A DNA stretch of 35,523 nucleotides. Source: Patescibacteria group bacterium (lineage in GTDB: Bacteria; Patescibacteriota; Patescibacteriia; UBA1558). Made by a program: the position numbers and the translations under genes. The notes under the pieces are model-generated. The model ran no database searches. It worked only from the letters and a program-made list of their open reading frames with translations, and was not told the DNA's origin. The stretch spans positions 1 through 35,523 of the forward strand of contig JADHUR010000006.1 of NCBI GenBank assembly GCA_016784445.1, read 5' to 3'. Below are positions 10,433 to 19,779 of this stretch, piece by piece. Every line of letters begins with the position of its first letter. Within the stretch, counting starts at the first letter, position 1.

Positions 10433-10487
10433 AACCTTAACAATTGGTCTACTTTATAGTAGACTTTAGCTATGTTAAGGTTTTTTA
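10433..10487 (+). terminator. Compound hairpin/terminator between elp3 and glyA
   Basis: Outer stem AACCTTAACA/TGTTAAGGTT with nested GTCTACT/AGTAGAC hairpin, followed by a T tract. Confidence 0.7.
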
Positions 10488-10505
10488 TTTACTAATAATA
10501 AACAT

Positions 10506-11786
10506 ATGTTAAAAAATTTACACAATACTGATCCTAATATACACGCATCAATAAAAGCTGAACTTGAAAGACAAAGAGATGGTCTTGAAATGATTGCTTC
10601 TGAGAACTTTGTATCTGAAGCTGTACTTGAAGCTATGGGTAGTCCTCTAACAAATAAATACTCCGAAGGCTATCCCCATAAGAGATATTATGGTGGTAAT
10701 GAATTTATTGATCAATGTGAGGATCTGGCCAGAGATAGGGCTAAAGAGCTCTTTAATGCTGAACATGCTAATGTACAACCACATGCTGGTAGTCAGGCCA
10801 ATATGGAGGCATATTTCGCCATATTAGAGCTCGGAGACACTATTCTAGCAATGGATTTAAGTGCTGGTGGCCACCTTACCCATGGACACCCTGTTAGCTT
10901 CTCAGGCAAGTTCTATAATGTAATACATTATGGCGTAGATTCTAAAACACATTTAATAGATATGGAACAAGTAAGAGCTATTGCACTTGAAAAGAAACCT
11001 AAACTTATTCTAGCAGGAGCCTCTGCGTATCCTAGATCAATTGACTTTAAAGCCTTTAGAGAAATAGCAGATGAAGTTGGTGCTTACCTTATGGTAGACA
11101 TGGCACATATTGCTGGACTTGTTGCGGCTAAAATTCATCCAGACCCAATACCATATGCAGACATTGTAACAACTACAACACATAAAACATTACGTGGTCC
11201 TCGTGGTGCTATGATTCTCTGTAAAAAGGAAGATAGATTACATCCAGAAGATAAAAAGAATTTAGCTCAGAAAATAGACTCTGCTGTTTTTCCAGGAATG
11301 CAGGGCGGACCACTAGATCATATGATTGCTGCTAAAGCTGTATCCTTTAAAGAGGCCCTAGATCCTAAATTCATTGAATATCAAAAACAAGTTGTGAAGA
11401 ATGCAAAAGCATTGGAAAAGGTTTTTAAACAAGAAGATATCACAATGGTGTCTGGCGGAACAGACAATCACCTTCTTCTTTTAGATTTATCTAATTTAAA
11501 TATTTCTGGCAAAGAAGCAGAAAACGCTTTAGATAATGTTGGAATATATACAAATAAGAATATGGTTCCTTTCGATAAGCGTAAACCTACTGATCCTTCA
11601 GGGCTACGCTTAGGGACACCAGCTTTAACAAGTCGTGGACTTAAAGAAGCAGACATGACTGAAGTTGGACAGCTCATAGCAAAAATATTAAAAAATATTA
11701 ATAGTGAGGAAATAATTAAAGAAGTAAAAAATAAGGTTAAAGAAATTACTAATAAATTCCCACTCTATCCTAATTTAGAAATATAA
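10506..11786 (+). CDS. glyA: Serine hydroxymethyltransferase
   Basis: [37 protein letters not shown] and the [17 protein letters not shown]-Lys motif. Confidence 0.96.
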   Translation: MLKNLHNTDPNIHASIKAELERQRDGLEMIASENFVSEAVLEAMGSPLTNKYSEGYPHKRYYGGNEFIDQCEDLARDRAKELFNAEHANVQPHAGSQANMEAYFAILELGDTILAMDLSAGGHLTHGHPVSFSGKFYNVIHYGVDSKTHLIDMEQVRAIALEKKPKLILAGASAYPRSIDFKAFREIADEVGAYLMVDMAHIAGLVAAKIHPDPIPYADIVTTTTHKTLRGPRGAMILCKKEDRLHPEDKKNLAQKIDSAVFPGMQGGPLDHMIAAKAVSFKEALDPKFIEYQKQVVKNAKALEKVFKQEDITMVSGGTDNHLLLLDLSNLNISGKEAENALDNVGIYTNKNMVPFDKRKPTDPSGLRLGTPALTSRGLKEADMTEVGQLIAKILKNINSEEIIKEVKNKVKEITNKFPLYPNLEI

Positions 11787-12610
11787 TGGAGATAATAGAC
11801 GGTAAACAAATTGCAACAGAAATAACTGAAAAAGTTGCAGATGAAATTAAGGCAAATAAACTTCAAATTGGTTTAGCTGTAATTTTAATTGGTAATGACT
11901 CTGCTTCAGAACTATATGTAAAATTAAAGAAAAAGGCTTGTATTAAGGTGGGTATAGATTTCCATTTATACAGATTTCCAGATAATACAAATACAGATGA
12001 AGTTATTGAAGCAATCAAATTTTTAAATGAAGATAGGGATATTAATGCAATACTAGTTCAATTACCTCTGCCAAAGGAATTAGATACTAAAAAGATAATA
12101 GCAGCGATTGATCCCAAGAAAGATGTAGATGGATTTCATCCTATTAATATACAAAAATACATAAATGGAGAAATAGATTTTCTACCAGGCCTTAATGAAG
12201 GAATTAATATTTTACTTGCAAGCACAAAACAAGATTTAACAAATAAGAAAATATGTATCCTTGCAAATAGCGATGAATTCGCAGAGCCTTTAGAAAAATA
12301 TTTTACAAATCAAGGACTTAATACCAAACACATACACTTAACTGATCCCGATTGGACAGATAGAGTTAAAGAAGCAGACATATTAATAACTGCTGTTGGT
12401 AAAGCGCTTTTAATAACTAAGGATAATATTAAAGAAGATGCAATTATTATAGATGTAGGAACTAATAGATTAACAAAAAATACTATTGTGGGCGATGTAG
12501 ATTTTGAAAGCGTATGTGATAAATGCTCATATATTACTCCTGTACCTGGGGGCGTTGGTCCTATGACTATAGCCATGCTTCTTAAAAATTCTGTACGACT
12601 TGCAAGATAA
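11786..12610 (+). CDS. folD: Bifunctional methylenetetrahydrofolate dehydrogenase/cyclohydrolase
   Basis: DVDGFHPIN, VQLPLPKELD, TPVPGGVGPMTIAMLLKN; ATG shares one base with the glyA TAA. Confidence 0.9.
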   Translation: MEIIDGKQIATEITEKVADEIKANKLQIGLAVILIGNDSASELYVKLKKKACIKVGIDFHLYRFPDNTNTDEVIEAIKFLNEDRDINAILVQLPLPKELDTKKIIAAIDPKKDVDGFHPINIQKYINGEIDFLPGLNEGINILLASTKQDLTNKKICILANSDEFAEPLEKYFTNQGLNTKHIHLTDPDWTDRVKEADILITAVGKALLITKDNIKEDAIIIDVGTNRLTKNTIVGDVDFESVCDKCSYITPVPGGVGPMTIAMLLKNSVRLAR

Positions 12611-12621
12611 TATTAAAATAG

Positions 12622-12655
12622 AAAAACCGGGCAATTACTTGTCCGGTTTTTTGTT
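12622..12655 (+). terminator. Rho-independent terminator after folD
   Basis: AAAACCGG...CCGGTTTTTTGTTTT. Confidence 0.8.
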
Positions 12656-12673
12656 TTACATAAATACCCAGAA

Positions 12674-13435
12674 TTACATTTCTTTATAGCAGAGATTGCC
12701 GAGCTCGTCCATAATCAAATATGTACTAGCCCCGAGCTTGCCATAGACTTTCCCATCTTTGACAAAGTATGCATGATGCCCTCTTGAGATTCTTTCTCCA
12801 TCATTCAAAATATAAGTCATTGAACCGTGCTTGTCATATGAATATTTCGAACCAAGATGATCCAAGACAACTTGTGCAGTAGCAGCTTCTACTTTTTCAT
12901 AGGCTGACGCACCACCATCATTGTTCACACGACCAAATTCATCGATAACCGACTCTTTCATGGAACCAAGCAAGCCATAGACAGCGCCATCTTTCAAGAA
13001 ATACGAATGGTAGCCACCACCGATGCGCACGCTATCTTTTAAAAGGTATTTTATAGAACCATGTTTGTCATATGAATAGTCTGGACCAAGATGATCCAAC
13101 ACAGCCTGAGCAATATATGCACGATTTCTTTCAATTGCTGAATGTCCACCGAAATTGTTAATTTGTCCAGAAGAACTAATAACAACTTCCTCCATTGCTC
13201 CGAATTGACCATACACCCAACCATCTTTGACAAAATATGAGTGATATCCACCACCGATACGAACACTGTCTTTCACAATATAGGTAATTGAACCGCTCTT
13301 CTCAAAAGAGTAGTCAGATCCCAAATACTGAAGTACAGGATCTTGTTCAACTGGCTCCTGGACGCCACATGATACAGAAATCACTACCATACAAATAATT
13401 GCAAAAACAACATACAGCAGATTCATCTTTTTCAT
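12674..13435 (-). CDS. Secreted or lipid-anchored protein with three tandem ~77-aa repeats
   Basis: Signal-like N-terminus MKKMNLLYVVFAIICMVVISVSCG; three copies of (D/Q)(H/Y)LG..YS(Y/F)(D/E)K.GS..Y...D..RI..G.H.YF.KDG.VYG..G. Strong SD AAAGGAAAAAGGAG before the ATG at 13435. Confidence 0.75.
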   Translation of the reverse strand: MKKMNLLYVVFAIICMVVISVSCGVQEPVEQDPVLQYLGSDYSFEKSGSITYIVKDSVRIGGGYHSYFVKDGWVYGQFGAMEEVVISSSGQINNFGGHSAIERNRAYIAQAVLDHLGPDYSYDKHGSIKYLLKDSVRIGGGYHSYFLKDGAVYGLLGSMKESVIDEFGRVNNDGGASAYEKVEAATAQVVLDHLGSKYSYDKHGSMTYILNDGERISRGHHAYFVKDGKVYGKLGASTYLIMDELGNLCYKEM

Positions 13436-13498
13436 TTTTTCTCCTTTTTCCTTTAATAGGATATTTATTACATTATAAAGATCAATTAACAATATATC

Positions 13499-13527
13499 AC
13501 TCTATCATATATTAACTGATTTGTCAA
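13499..13527 (-). promoter_or_regulatory. Promoter for the repeat protein (TTGACA-17-TAGAGT)
   Basis: Minus strand TTGACAAATCAGTTAATATATGATAGAGT upstream of 13435. Confidence 0.5.
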
Positions 13528-13539
13528 GGTTAAATATTA

Positions 13540-13566
13540 AAAAAATAGCTATAAATAGCTATTTTA
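13540..13566 (-). terminator. Inverted repeat / terminator downstream of the exonuclease-WYL gene
   Basis: AAATAGCTAT-TT-ATAGCTATTT followed by T tract on the minus strand. Confidence 0.55.
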
Positions 13567-13593
13567 TGACAAAAAGTTTATACTAATTAATTA

Positions 13594-14370
13594 CTATATC
13601 AATCTCTCTTGAAATGAATCCGCCGCTCCCATAATATCTATATCATATATTCTATCTATTGCAAAATCCTTATTTAAACCAGAATGATGATCAAAAGCTT
13701 TTAACTTATCTCCAATAATTTCTCTAACATCAATTTCTTTCATAATTCTCCTTTCGTCACCCCGACCTAAATAGTCTATAGTTACTTTATAGCCAAACTT
13801 TTGTGCCTCTTCTAAAATATCTAATATCTTTTTATCCTGTGCCCATCTTACTGGTATGGCTGTTTTTTGGCCACGATCAGTAAACCACATATGTCCATGT
13901 CTCATACCATACTCATATATTTCCTTTGTAACCTTAACATCATCTAAACAATATTTAATAAGCTTTTCCCACTCTTTATTGCGGTAATACCAAATAGCAT
14001 CAAGGCCGCTGCCAGATTTTCCCTCTCCTAATGTTGTAGTTGCAATAGAATCTAATTTTAAACGATGACCTCTTGCATGAACGACTTCTTCTAGAATATC
14101 TAAATGTGGAACTCTATCTAATTTCCAACGAAAATATGGTTGTAATACTGCAAAGTCAAAACTCTTACTATTAAAACCAATAACAAGTCCAGCTTTTTTT
14201 AACCAGTCTTCAAGTTCAGCAAAATCTGACTCTTTGAAAGTTCTATACTCATTCTTATCATATGAATAAACACCCACAACAGATATTTCTAAAAGATGAG
14301 CATTTTGTTGCCCACCTACTTCATCGAACGATTTCTTTGTTTCTAAATCTAATACTAATTTATCTGCCAT
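13594..14370 (-). CDS. RNase H-like 3'-5' exonuclease domain fused to a C-terminal WYL-like domain
   Basis: DnaQ/YprB-like acidic motifs LVLDLETKKSFDEVG, VIGFNSKSFDFAVLQ, LIKYCLDDVKVTKEIYEYG; C-terminal WYL-like block ILDILEEAQKFGYKVTIDYLGRGDERRIMKEIDVREIIGDKLKAFDHHSGLNKDFAIDRIYDIDI. Confidence 0.7.
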   Translation of the reverse strand: MADKLVLDLETKKSFDEVGGQQNAHLLEISVVGVYSYDKNEYRTFKESDFAELEDWLKKAGLVIGFNSKSFDFAVLQPYFRWKLDRVPHLDILEEVVHARGHRLKLDSIATTTLGEGKSGSGLDAIWYYRNKEWEKLIKYCLDDVKVTKEIYEYGMRHGHMWFTDRGQKTAIPVRWAQDKKILDILEEAQKFGYKVTIDYLGRGDERRIMKEIDVREIIGDKLKAFDHHSGLNKDFAIDRIYDIDIMGAADSFQERLI

Positions 14371-14379
14371 AGTGATAAA

Positions 14380-14420
14380 AAAATGCCCCGCGCCAATCTA
14401 TAGATTATTGCGGGACATAT
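14380..14420 (-). terminator. Hairpin/terminator (minus strand) after the acidic-tail membrane protein
   Basis: Minus strand TGTCCCGC...GCGGGGCATTTTTTT with inner AATCTATAGATT. Confidence 0.7.
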
Positions 14421-14434
14421 AATAATTTAATAAT

Positions 14435-15271
14435 TTATTCCAACACTTCGTCTACAGGTAGCTCACCTTCACCCCCATCAACTGGTGGCATTTCATCTTC
14501 ACCTTCAGCCATTTCATCTTCAGTGCCATCAATCACCTCTTCATCTCCACCAATCATTTCCTCATCGCCATCAACCATCTCTTCTTCACCCTCTTCTGCT
14601 TCTACAGCTTCTTCAGCACCAGCTTCTTCAGCTGCTAAGATGTCTGGTGATGTAATTTCACCTACCCATTGCCAACTATTTAAAATAGCATTAAAGAATT
14701 GAACTGCAATATCACGAGTACCACCAAAACTTTCTGATGTTATGACAAGAACTTGATCATTAACAAGCATATAGATTGTGGACTTAATATCTCCAGGATT
14801 CGTTTCTGTATTATCTTGCAAAAACATAACTCCTGGAATAGTTCCAAATGTAGCTTGTTGTGCAGTGGTCATGTCTATATCTTTTGCAGTTAACCACTCA
14901 CTTGTAGTCAACATATCTGTATTTGCAACTCTGCCAATTTCTATTTTAGCTCTTTGTTCTGGTTGTCCATCTGCTGGGTTATAACTATAGAAAATAGCTG
15001 CGCCAGCTCTCTCTTCACCTGTCCAAAAATCTGGTATTTGTATTTGATACAACTGATCTGGACTTTCATATGGTACAAATGTTATTTCTTGAGCCTCCTC
15101 TTCAGCAGGATTTGCATTATCTATATTTTCATTAGCAATTTCAGAGTCTGAATCCATATCTGCCCAATAACCGGTTGAATCTAAGTAAATCGCTCCCCCC
15201 ACTACAACAACTATTAATATGAATGAAATTATTAATACTAGCGTAGAAATAAAGCCTTTTTCGTTATTCAT
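14435..15271 (-). CDS. Membrane-anchored protein with extracytoplasmic domain and very acidic E/D/G-rich C-terminal tail
   Basis: One N-terminal TM, globular segment ESPDQLYQIQIPDFW..., tail EEGEEEMVDGDEEMIGGDEEVIDGTEDEMAEGEDEMPPVDGGEGEL. Confidence 0.7.
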   Translation of the reverse strand: MNNEKGFISTLVLIISFILIVVVVGGAIYLDSTGYWADMDSDSEIANENIDNANPAEEEAQEITFVPYESPDQLYQIQIPDFWTGEERAGAAIFYSYNPADGQPEQRAKIEIGRVANTDMLTTSEWLTAKDIDMTTAQQATFGTIPGVMFLQDNTETNPGDIKSTIYMLVNDQVLVITSESFGGTRDIAVQFFNAILNSWQWVGEITSPDILAAEEAGAEEAVEAEEGEEEMVDGDEEMIGGDEEVIDGTEDEMAEGEDEMPPVDGGEGELPVDEVLE

Positions 15272-15343
15272 TGTTTATTTGTTAATTATATTACTGGCCC
15301 TTACTTATAGTATTTTAGCACATTTTGAGAGTTTTTTAAAACT

Positions 15344-17404
15344 CTATAAATCATCTATTTCTGGTAATATACTTCCCCTATTACCATCCTCATCCACCTG
15401 AATTACCATATCATCTCCATCATAAACATTTTCAATACTTCCTCTTTCAAGTTTTTTCTGATCAAGTTCTAAAATTAACTGAGACATTTGATTAAATGAA
15501 CTGTCAAAACCTCCGATCAGAGGATAGGTTAAATATAATTGCTTTTGAGCACGTGTTGCAGCTACATAAAATAGTCTTCTTTCTTCTTCCAAGCCACCAG
15601 CTTCTGTTAAGGCTCTTTGATTAGGAAATCCAGACTCTACCATATTCATAATAAATACTGACTCCCATTCCAAACCTTTTGCTTGATGAACTGTTGTTAA
15701 AATTAATTTCTTCTCATCACCTGGGTCAACCTGTCCCTTCTTAACTCCAAAACCTTCCTGAAGAGTAACTTCATCTACAAACTTATTTAAATCATCATAT
15801 GAATCTGCATACATAGCAAGCTGCTCTAAATCATCTAATCTTTGAGCAGCGTCTGTATGTTGAGAAATTAAATAATCTCTATAATCTGATTTTATAATTG
15901 CTCTAATAATGTCTGATGTTTTATCTTTATCTTCCACACTAATAACAGCTTGTAATACTTTTGAAAGATTATCCCAACCAAGACTAGCTTTAATACCAAG
16001 ACTTGAAGCAATATTTAAATCTAAAACTTTCTTTACTTCTTTAACTCCAGACTCTCTAATCATATTCACAATATTATCTGCCGTAATAGAACCAATACCA
16101 ATTTGCATATTAAGAATTCTTAACCAACTAATCTCATCTTTAATATTATTAAGAATTTTTAAAAAGGCTACTATATCTTTAATATGTGCTCTTTCAAAAA
16201 ATCTCAAACCACCCCTATAATCATAGGGTATATCTCTTTTATTAAGTTCCATTTCGAGTGTTTGTGAGTGGTGAGTAGCTCTAAAGAGTACCGCCATCTT
16301 GTCCAGCAACAAGCCCTCATCTCTCATTTGCAAAATCATGGAAGCAATAAACTCTGCTTCCTGTTTTGGAGTTGTGCAAGGTATAAGTTGTGGCTTTACA
16401 TGTCTATCTAAAACACTTTTTAAATCTTTAGGAAATTGTTTAACATTATTACTAATAATATCATTAGCTACTTCTAGAATGTCTGGTGTTGATCTATAAT
16501 TTGTTTCTAATTTAAATGTTTGAGCAGATGGAAATAATCTCGGAAAGTTTAATATATTACCAATATCTGCAGCTCTAAATGCATAAATACTTTGAGCATC
16601 ATCACCAACAACTAATATATTATTATGTACACTAGCCAAATGCTTAACAATGCTTGCTTGCAAATAATTTGTATCCTGATATTCATCAACTAATATGTAT
16701 TGAAATTGAGTTGCTAAACTTTTTTTTATATTTGGATTATTCTCAAGTAATTTTAATAGAAAGAATAATAAATCATCAAAATCCATTAAATTATTTCTCT
16801 GCTTCCTCTTAATATATAGCTGATGTATATCCTCAATTTTACCAAGCCAATCTAGCCATTGAGGTTGCCTCATACTAATAACATCTTTTAAACTTTTCTG
16901 TGAATTAATATGATAACTTATAATATCTTTAATAACATTAGGAGATGGAATACGTCTTTGTTTGGGATCAAGGCCCAAATCTTTAATACAAGCCTTTAAT
17001 AGATCTTTTGAATCTGAGCTATCTAATATATTAAAATTACTCTCATAATTAATTTTCTTAGCATACTTTCTCAAAACCCTATTAGCTACATGATGAAATG
17101 TACCGCCCCATAGCCCGCCCGGATGTGACTTTAACAATTCTTCAACTCTAGACAACATTTCTTTAGATGCCTTATTTGTAAAAGTTAATAATAGAATATT
17201 CTGAGGTCTTATACCGTGCTCTAATAAATATGCAACTCTATAACAAATAGTGCGTGTTTTACCAGAACCAGCACCAGCCAAAACTAAACAAGGTCCCTCA
17301 GCACCTGAGACTACCTTGTATTGCTCTTCGTTTAATTCAGCTGAATAATTTACTTCTGTCTTTTTCTTATCATTCAACTGTTTTAACTTATATACTTTTG
17401 TCAT
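15344..17404 (-). CDS. UvrD/PcrA/Rep-family superfamily 1 DNA helicase
   Basis: Walker A LAGAGSGKTRTICYRVAYLL, DEYQDTN, VGDDAQSIYAFRAAD, TTVHQAKGLEWESVF, EEERRLFYVAATRA. Confidence 0.95.
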   Translation of the reverse strand: MTKVYKLKQLNDKKKTEVNYSAELNEEQYKVVSGAEGPCLVLAGAGSGKTRTICYRVAYLLEHGIRPQNILLLTFTNKASKEMLSRVEELLKSHPGGLWGGTFHHVANRVLRKYAKKINYESNFNILDSSDSKDLLKACIKDLGLDPKQRRIPSPNVIKDIISYHINSQKSLKDVISMRQPQWLDWLGKIEDIHQLYIKRKQRNNLMDFDDLLFFLLKLLENNPNIKKSLATQFQYILVDEYQDTNYLQASIVKHLASVHNNILVVGDDAQSIYAFRAADIGNILNFPRLFPSAQTFKLETNYRSTPDILEVANDIISNNVKQFPKDLKSVLDRHVKPQLIPCTTPKQEAEFIASMILQMRDEGLLLDKMAVLFRATHHSQTLEMELNKRDIPYDYRGGLRFFERAHIKDIVAFLKILNNIKDEISWLRILNMQIGIGSITADNIVNMIRESGVKEVKKVLDLNIASSLGIKASLGWDNLSKVLQAVISVEDKDKTSDIIRAIIKSDYRDYLISQHTDAAQRLDDLEQLAMYADSYDDLNKFVDEVTLQEGFGVKKGQVDPGDEKKLILTTVHQAKGLEWESVFIMNMVESGFPNQRALTEAGGLEEERRLFYVAATRAQKQLYLTYPLIGGFDSSFNQMSQLILELDQKKLERGSIENVYDGDDMVIQVDEDGNRGSILPEIDDL

Positions 17405-17407
17405 GTA

Positions 17408-17992
17408 TTATTTTTTATCTAATTGCCTAATACTGATATCATACAATATTCCTTCTAATCTCTTTAAATTTCTTTTTACTTCATCAAATTTCTGGCGACT
17501 ATGCCCTGTCATATATAGATTCATCATAAAGCCAACAGTTTCTTCAGTAAAATCTCTATACACTCTAATATTCTTGTAATTACCCTTAGTACTCTGCAGG
17601 ACAGCTTGCCTGACAAGTTCACCTGTAACGTCAGCTAGACCTCCAATATATTCTTCTGGTCCAATATTTCCAAACTTAATTGCATCAATTTTCTTACCGG
17701 CCATCATCTGTCCAAATAATTTAGCTTCCACATATTCTTCAACTGCAGCTTTGTATGATCCCTCAAATCTTAAACGATTGCCCTTATCATAATTCTTTGA
17801 AAGTTCTTTCAATACAGACTCTGCCCTAGCTATACTAGCTGTTGCTTTCTTTAAATCATCTCGATGAAAAGCAAAAATAGCTTCCTTAGAGGCTTGTAAT
17901 ACTTCACGTGACTTATTAATTATAAAACCTCTTTCCTTTTGAAAAGATTTTAAATCTGAGGCTATCTTCTTTAAAAAAACTTTGTTAATCAT
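17408..17992 (-). CDS. Translin-family protein
   Basis: IGPEEYIGGLADVTGELVRQAVLQSTKGNYKNIRVYRDFTEETVGFMMNLY......YDEVKRNLKRLEGILYDISIRQL-type layout resembles translin DVEDYLSGVLILASELSRLSVNSVTAGDY...LKYDVKKVEEVVYDLSIRG. Confidence 0.8.
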   Translation of the reverse strand: MINKVFLKKIASDLKSFQKERGFIINKSREVLQASKEAIFAFHRDDLKKATASIARAESVLKELSKNYDKGNRLRFEGSYKAAVEEYVEAKLFGQMMAGKKIDAIKFGNIGPEEYIGGLADVTGELVRQAVLQSTKGNYKNIRVYRDFTEETVGFMMNLYMTGHSRQKFDEVKRNLKRLEGILYDISIRQLDKK

Positions 17993-18011
17993 AATATTAT
18001 AAATAAATTAA

Positions 18012-18584
18012 TTATAGATCTCTTGCCTTACTACCTGTAAATAATAGATAAATTAGTATTGTTATAAGTGTTAGGCCAATAAGAAGTGCTAAGTTAACCA
18101 CCCAAACAATAAATGGAACTCCATAAATATAACTAGCTATGCCATATAGTATTCCTGATATAGCAACTCCAACATAATACTCTACTGGTAAATACCCTAC
18201 CCATTTTTTATGCCACCATATATGCTTTCCATCAAATTTCTTCAAAGCATAATGAGGATTTAGAACAAACCATAGAAAATCCCACAATGCAACGAATATA
18301 AAATAATAACTAAGCGCTACTAATTCTCCTAACCAAGTCCAATCAACGCCAAAGAAAAAATGAGCATGGAATATTAAGAAAACAAAACTGAACATACTTA
18401 AATGATAACCCGTAATCTCTTTTTGATTCATCATTTTAGAAAACATACCAACATACCATTTATCATGATCTGGTTTCCAAGTTGGCAAATCTTTAGCCCA
18501 TCCATTCTTTCCCTCAATTTGAATTTCAAGTTCTGCCAAAACGAGAGCTAGAATAAAAACAAAGATTGTTGTAATAATCATCAT
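18012..18584 (-). CDS. Polytopic membrane protein of unknown function
   Basis: Several hydrophobic helices; YHLSMFSFVFLIFHAHFFFGVDW and WDFLWFVLNPHYALKKFDGKHIWWHKKW with many His/Trp. Confidence 0.6.
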   Translation of the reverse strand: MMIITTIFVFILALVLAELEIQIEGKNGWAKDLPTWKPDHDKWYVGMFSKMMNQKEITGYHLSMFSFVFLIFHAHFFFGVDWTWLGELVALSYYFIFVALWDFLWFVLNPHYALKKFDGKHIWWHKKWVGYLPVEYYVGVAISGILYGIASYIYGVPFIVWVVNLALLIGLTLITILIYLLFTGSKARDL

Positions 18585-18585
18585 A

Positions 18586-18987
18586 TTATTGAATCTCTTT
18601 TATCTCAACTATATCAGCCTTTGTTCTAACTTTGTACTCAAACTTTTTCTTTAATATCTTTCTGTAAATGCTCCTGGTAAAAGGTATTAATAAAGTTATG
18701 CCAATAATATCTGTAATAATACCGGGAGTTAATAATACAATACCACCAATAAGAATAAGAACGCCATTAATAATATTATCTGTTGGCATACGCATACTCA
18801 TCAAATCTTGCTGTAAATTATTCCACACACGTAAACCCTCCAATTGCATCATCATAGCACCAGCTACTGCTGTTACAAGAACTAATGCAATTGTATTCCA
18901 AACACCTAAATACTTACCAACCTCTATTAAAAGAGCTAGCTCAAGTAGTGGTACTATTATGAATAATGCTAAGAATTTACCAAACAT
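18586..18987 (-). CDS. fxsA: FxsA-family membrane protein
   Basis: PLLELALLIEVGKYLGVWNTIALVLVTAVAGAMMMQLEG..., GGIVLLTPGIITDIIGITLLIPFTR; start taken at MFGKFL. Confidence 0.8.
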   Translation of the reverse strand: MFGKFLALFIIVPLLELALLIEVGKYLGVWNTIALVLVTAVAGAMMMQLEGLRVWNNLQQDLMSMRMPTDNIINGVLILIGGIVLLTPGIITDIIGITLLIPFTRSIYRKILKKKFEYKVRTKADIVEIKEIQ

Positions 18988-19030
18988 AGTGTAGTCATTA
19001 TAGTTTAAATAGAGCAGATTATCAAACAAA

Positions 19031-19060
19031 AGAAAAACCCCTCATTGTGAGGGGTTTAAT
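19031..19060 (-). terminator. Rho-independent terminator
   Basis: AAACCCCTCATTGTGAGGGGTTT hairpin downstream of the clpP-like gene stop/upstream of fxsA; orientation not certain. Confidence 0.55.
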
Positions 19061-19082
19061 TGGAAAACTACTATTTAATCAA

Positions 19083-19631
19083 CTATGACGAAATGCTTTC
19101 AAATGGCCTTTGTTTAATAATAGCATCAGCAAGACCGTGTTTAATAATGTCATCGGGATAAAGTAATGTTTGTCCTTTTTTCATCTCGTTTACCTGCTTT
19201 AAGCTTAAATGTGATCTACTGGCTAATGTTTCATTATAAAACACATCCTCATATTTACGCTCCTTATCACCCATTTCTAACTCTTCCATGGAATAACTAA
19301 TACCCTTATCAGGAGAAGTCCATGTTATTGGGTGTATTAACATAAGAGTATGCGGGGTAATAAGTCTCTCATCTCCAGCTTGAAGCATAAGAACAGCTGA
19401 TGAAAACACCCGCCCTACACCAATGGTTCTTATTCTATGATCTATAGAACGAACTATATCAAAAAAAACACGAGCCATTGCTGTTGAACCACCACCAGAT
19501 GTAATGTATATATCAATGGGTAATTCAGCATCTGATTCCGACAAAACGACTGCTAGTCTATCTTCAAACCCTCTAATAGTATCACCATTGATTCCACCAA
19601 GTATTCTAATAGTCTGTTTTTCTATAAACAC
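19083..19631 (-). CDS. ClpP-like serine protease
   Basis: ITSGGGSTAMARVFFDIV, GRVFSSAVLMLQAGDERLITPHTLMLIHPI (Ser and His motifs), HGLADAII; GTG start with SD AAGGAGGTG. Confidence 0.8.
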   Translation of the reverse strand: MFIEKQTIRILGGINGDTIRGFEDRLAVVLSESDAELPIDIYITSGGGSTAMARVFFDIVRSIDHRIRTIGVGRVFSSAVLMLQAGDERLITPHTLMLIHPITWTSPDKGISYSMEELEMGDKERKYEDVFYNETLASRSHLSLKQVNEMKKGQTLLYPDDIIKHGLADAIIKQRPFESISS

Positions 19632-19779
19632 TTAAACACCTCCTTATTAGTTGTTATTTATTAAATGAGCAAATTGTTAATAACCCACATTACCAATAAA
19701 ATACATTATTGTCAATATAGCTATAGACAATACCCCAAAACTATACTAAACTATCTCTGTTTATAAATTAAATAATAAC

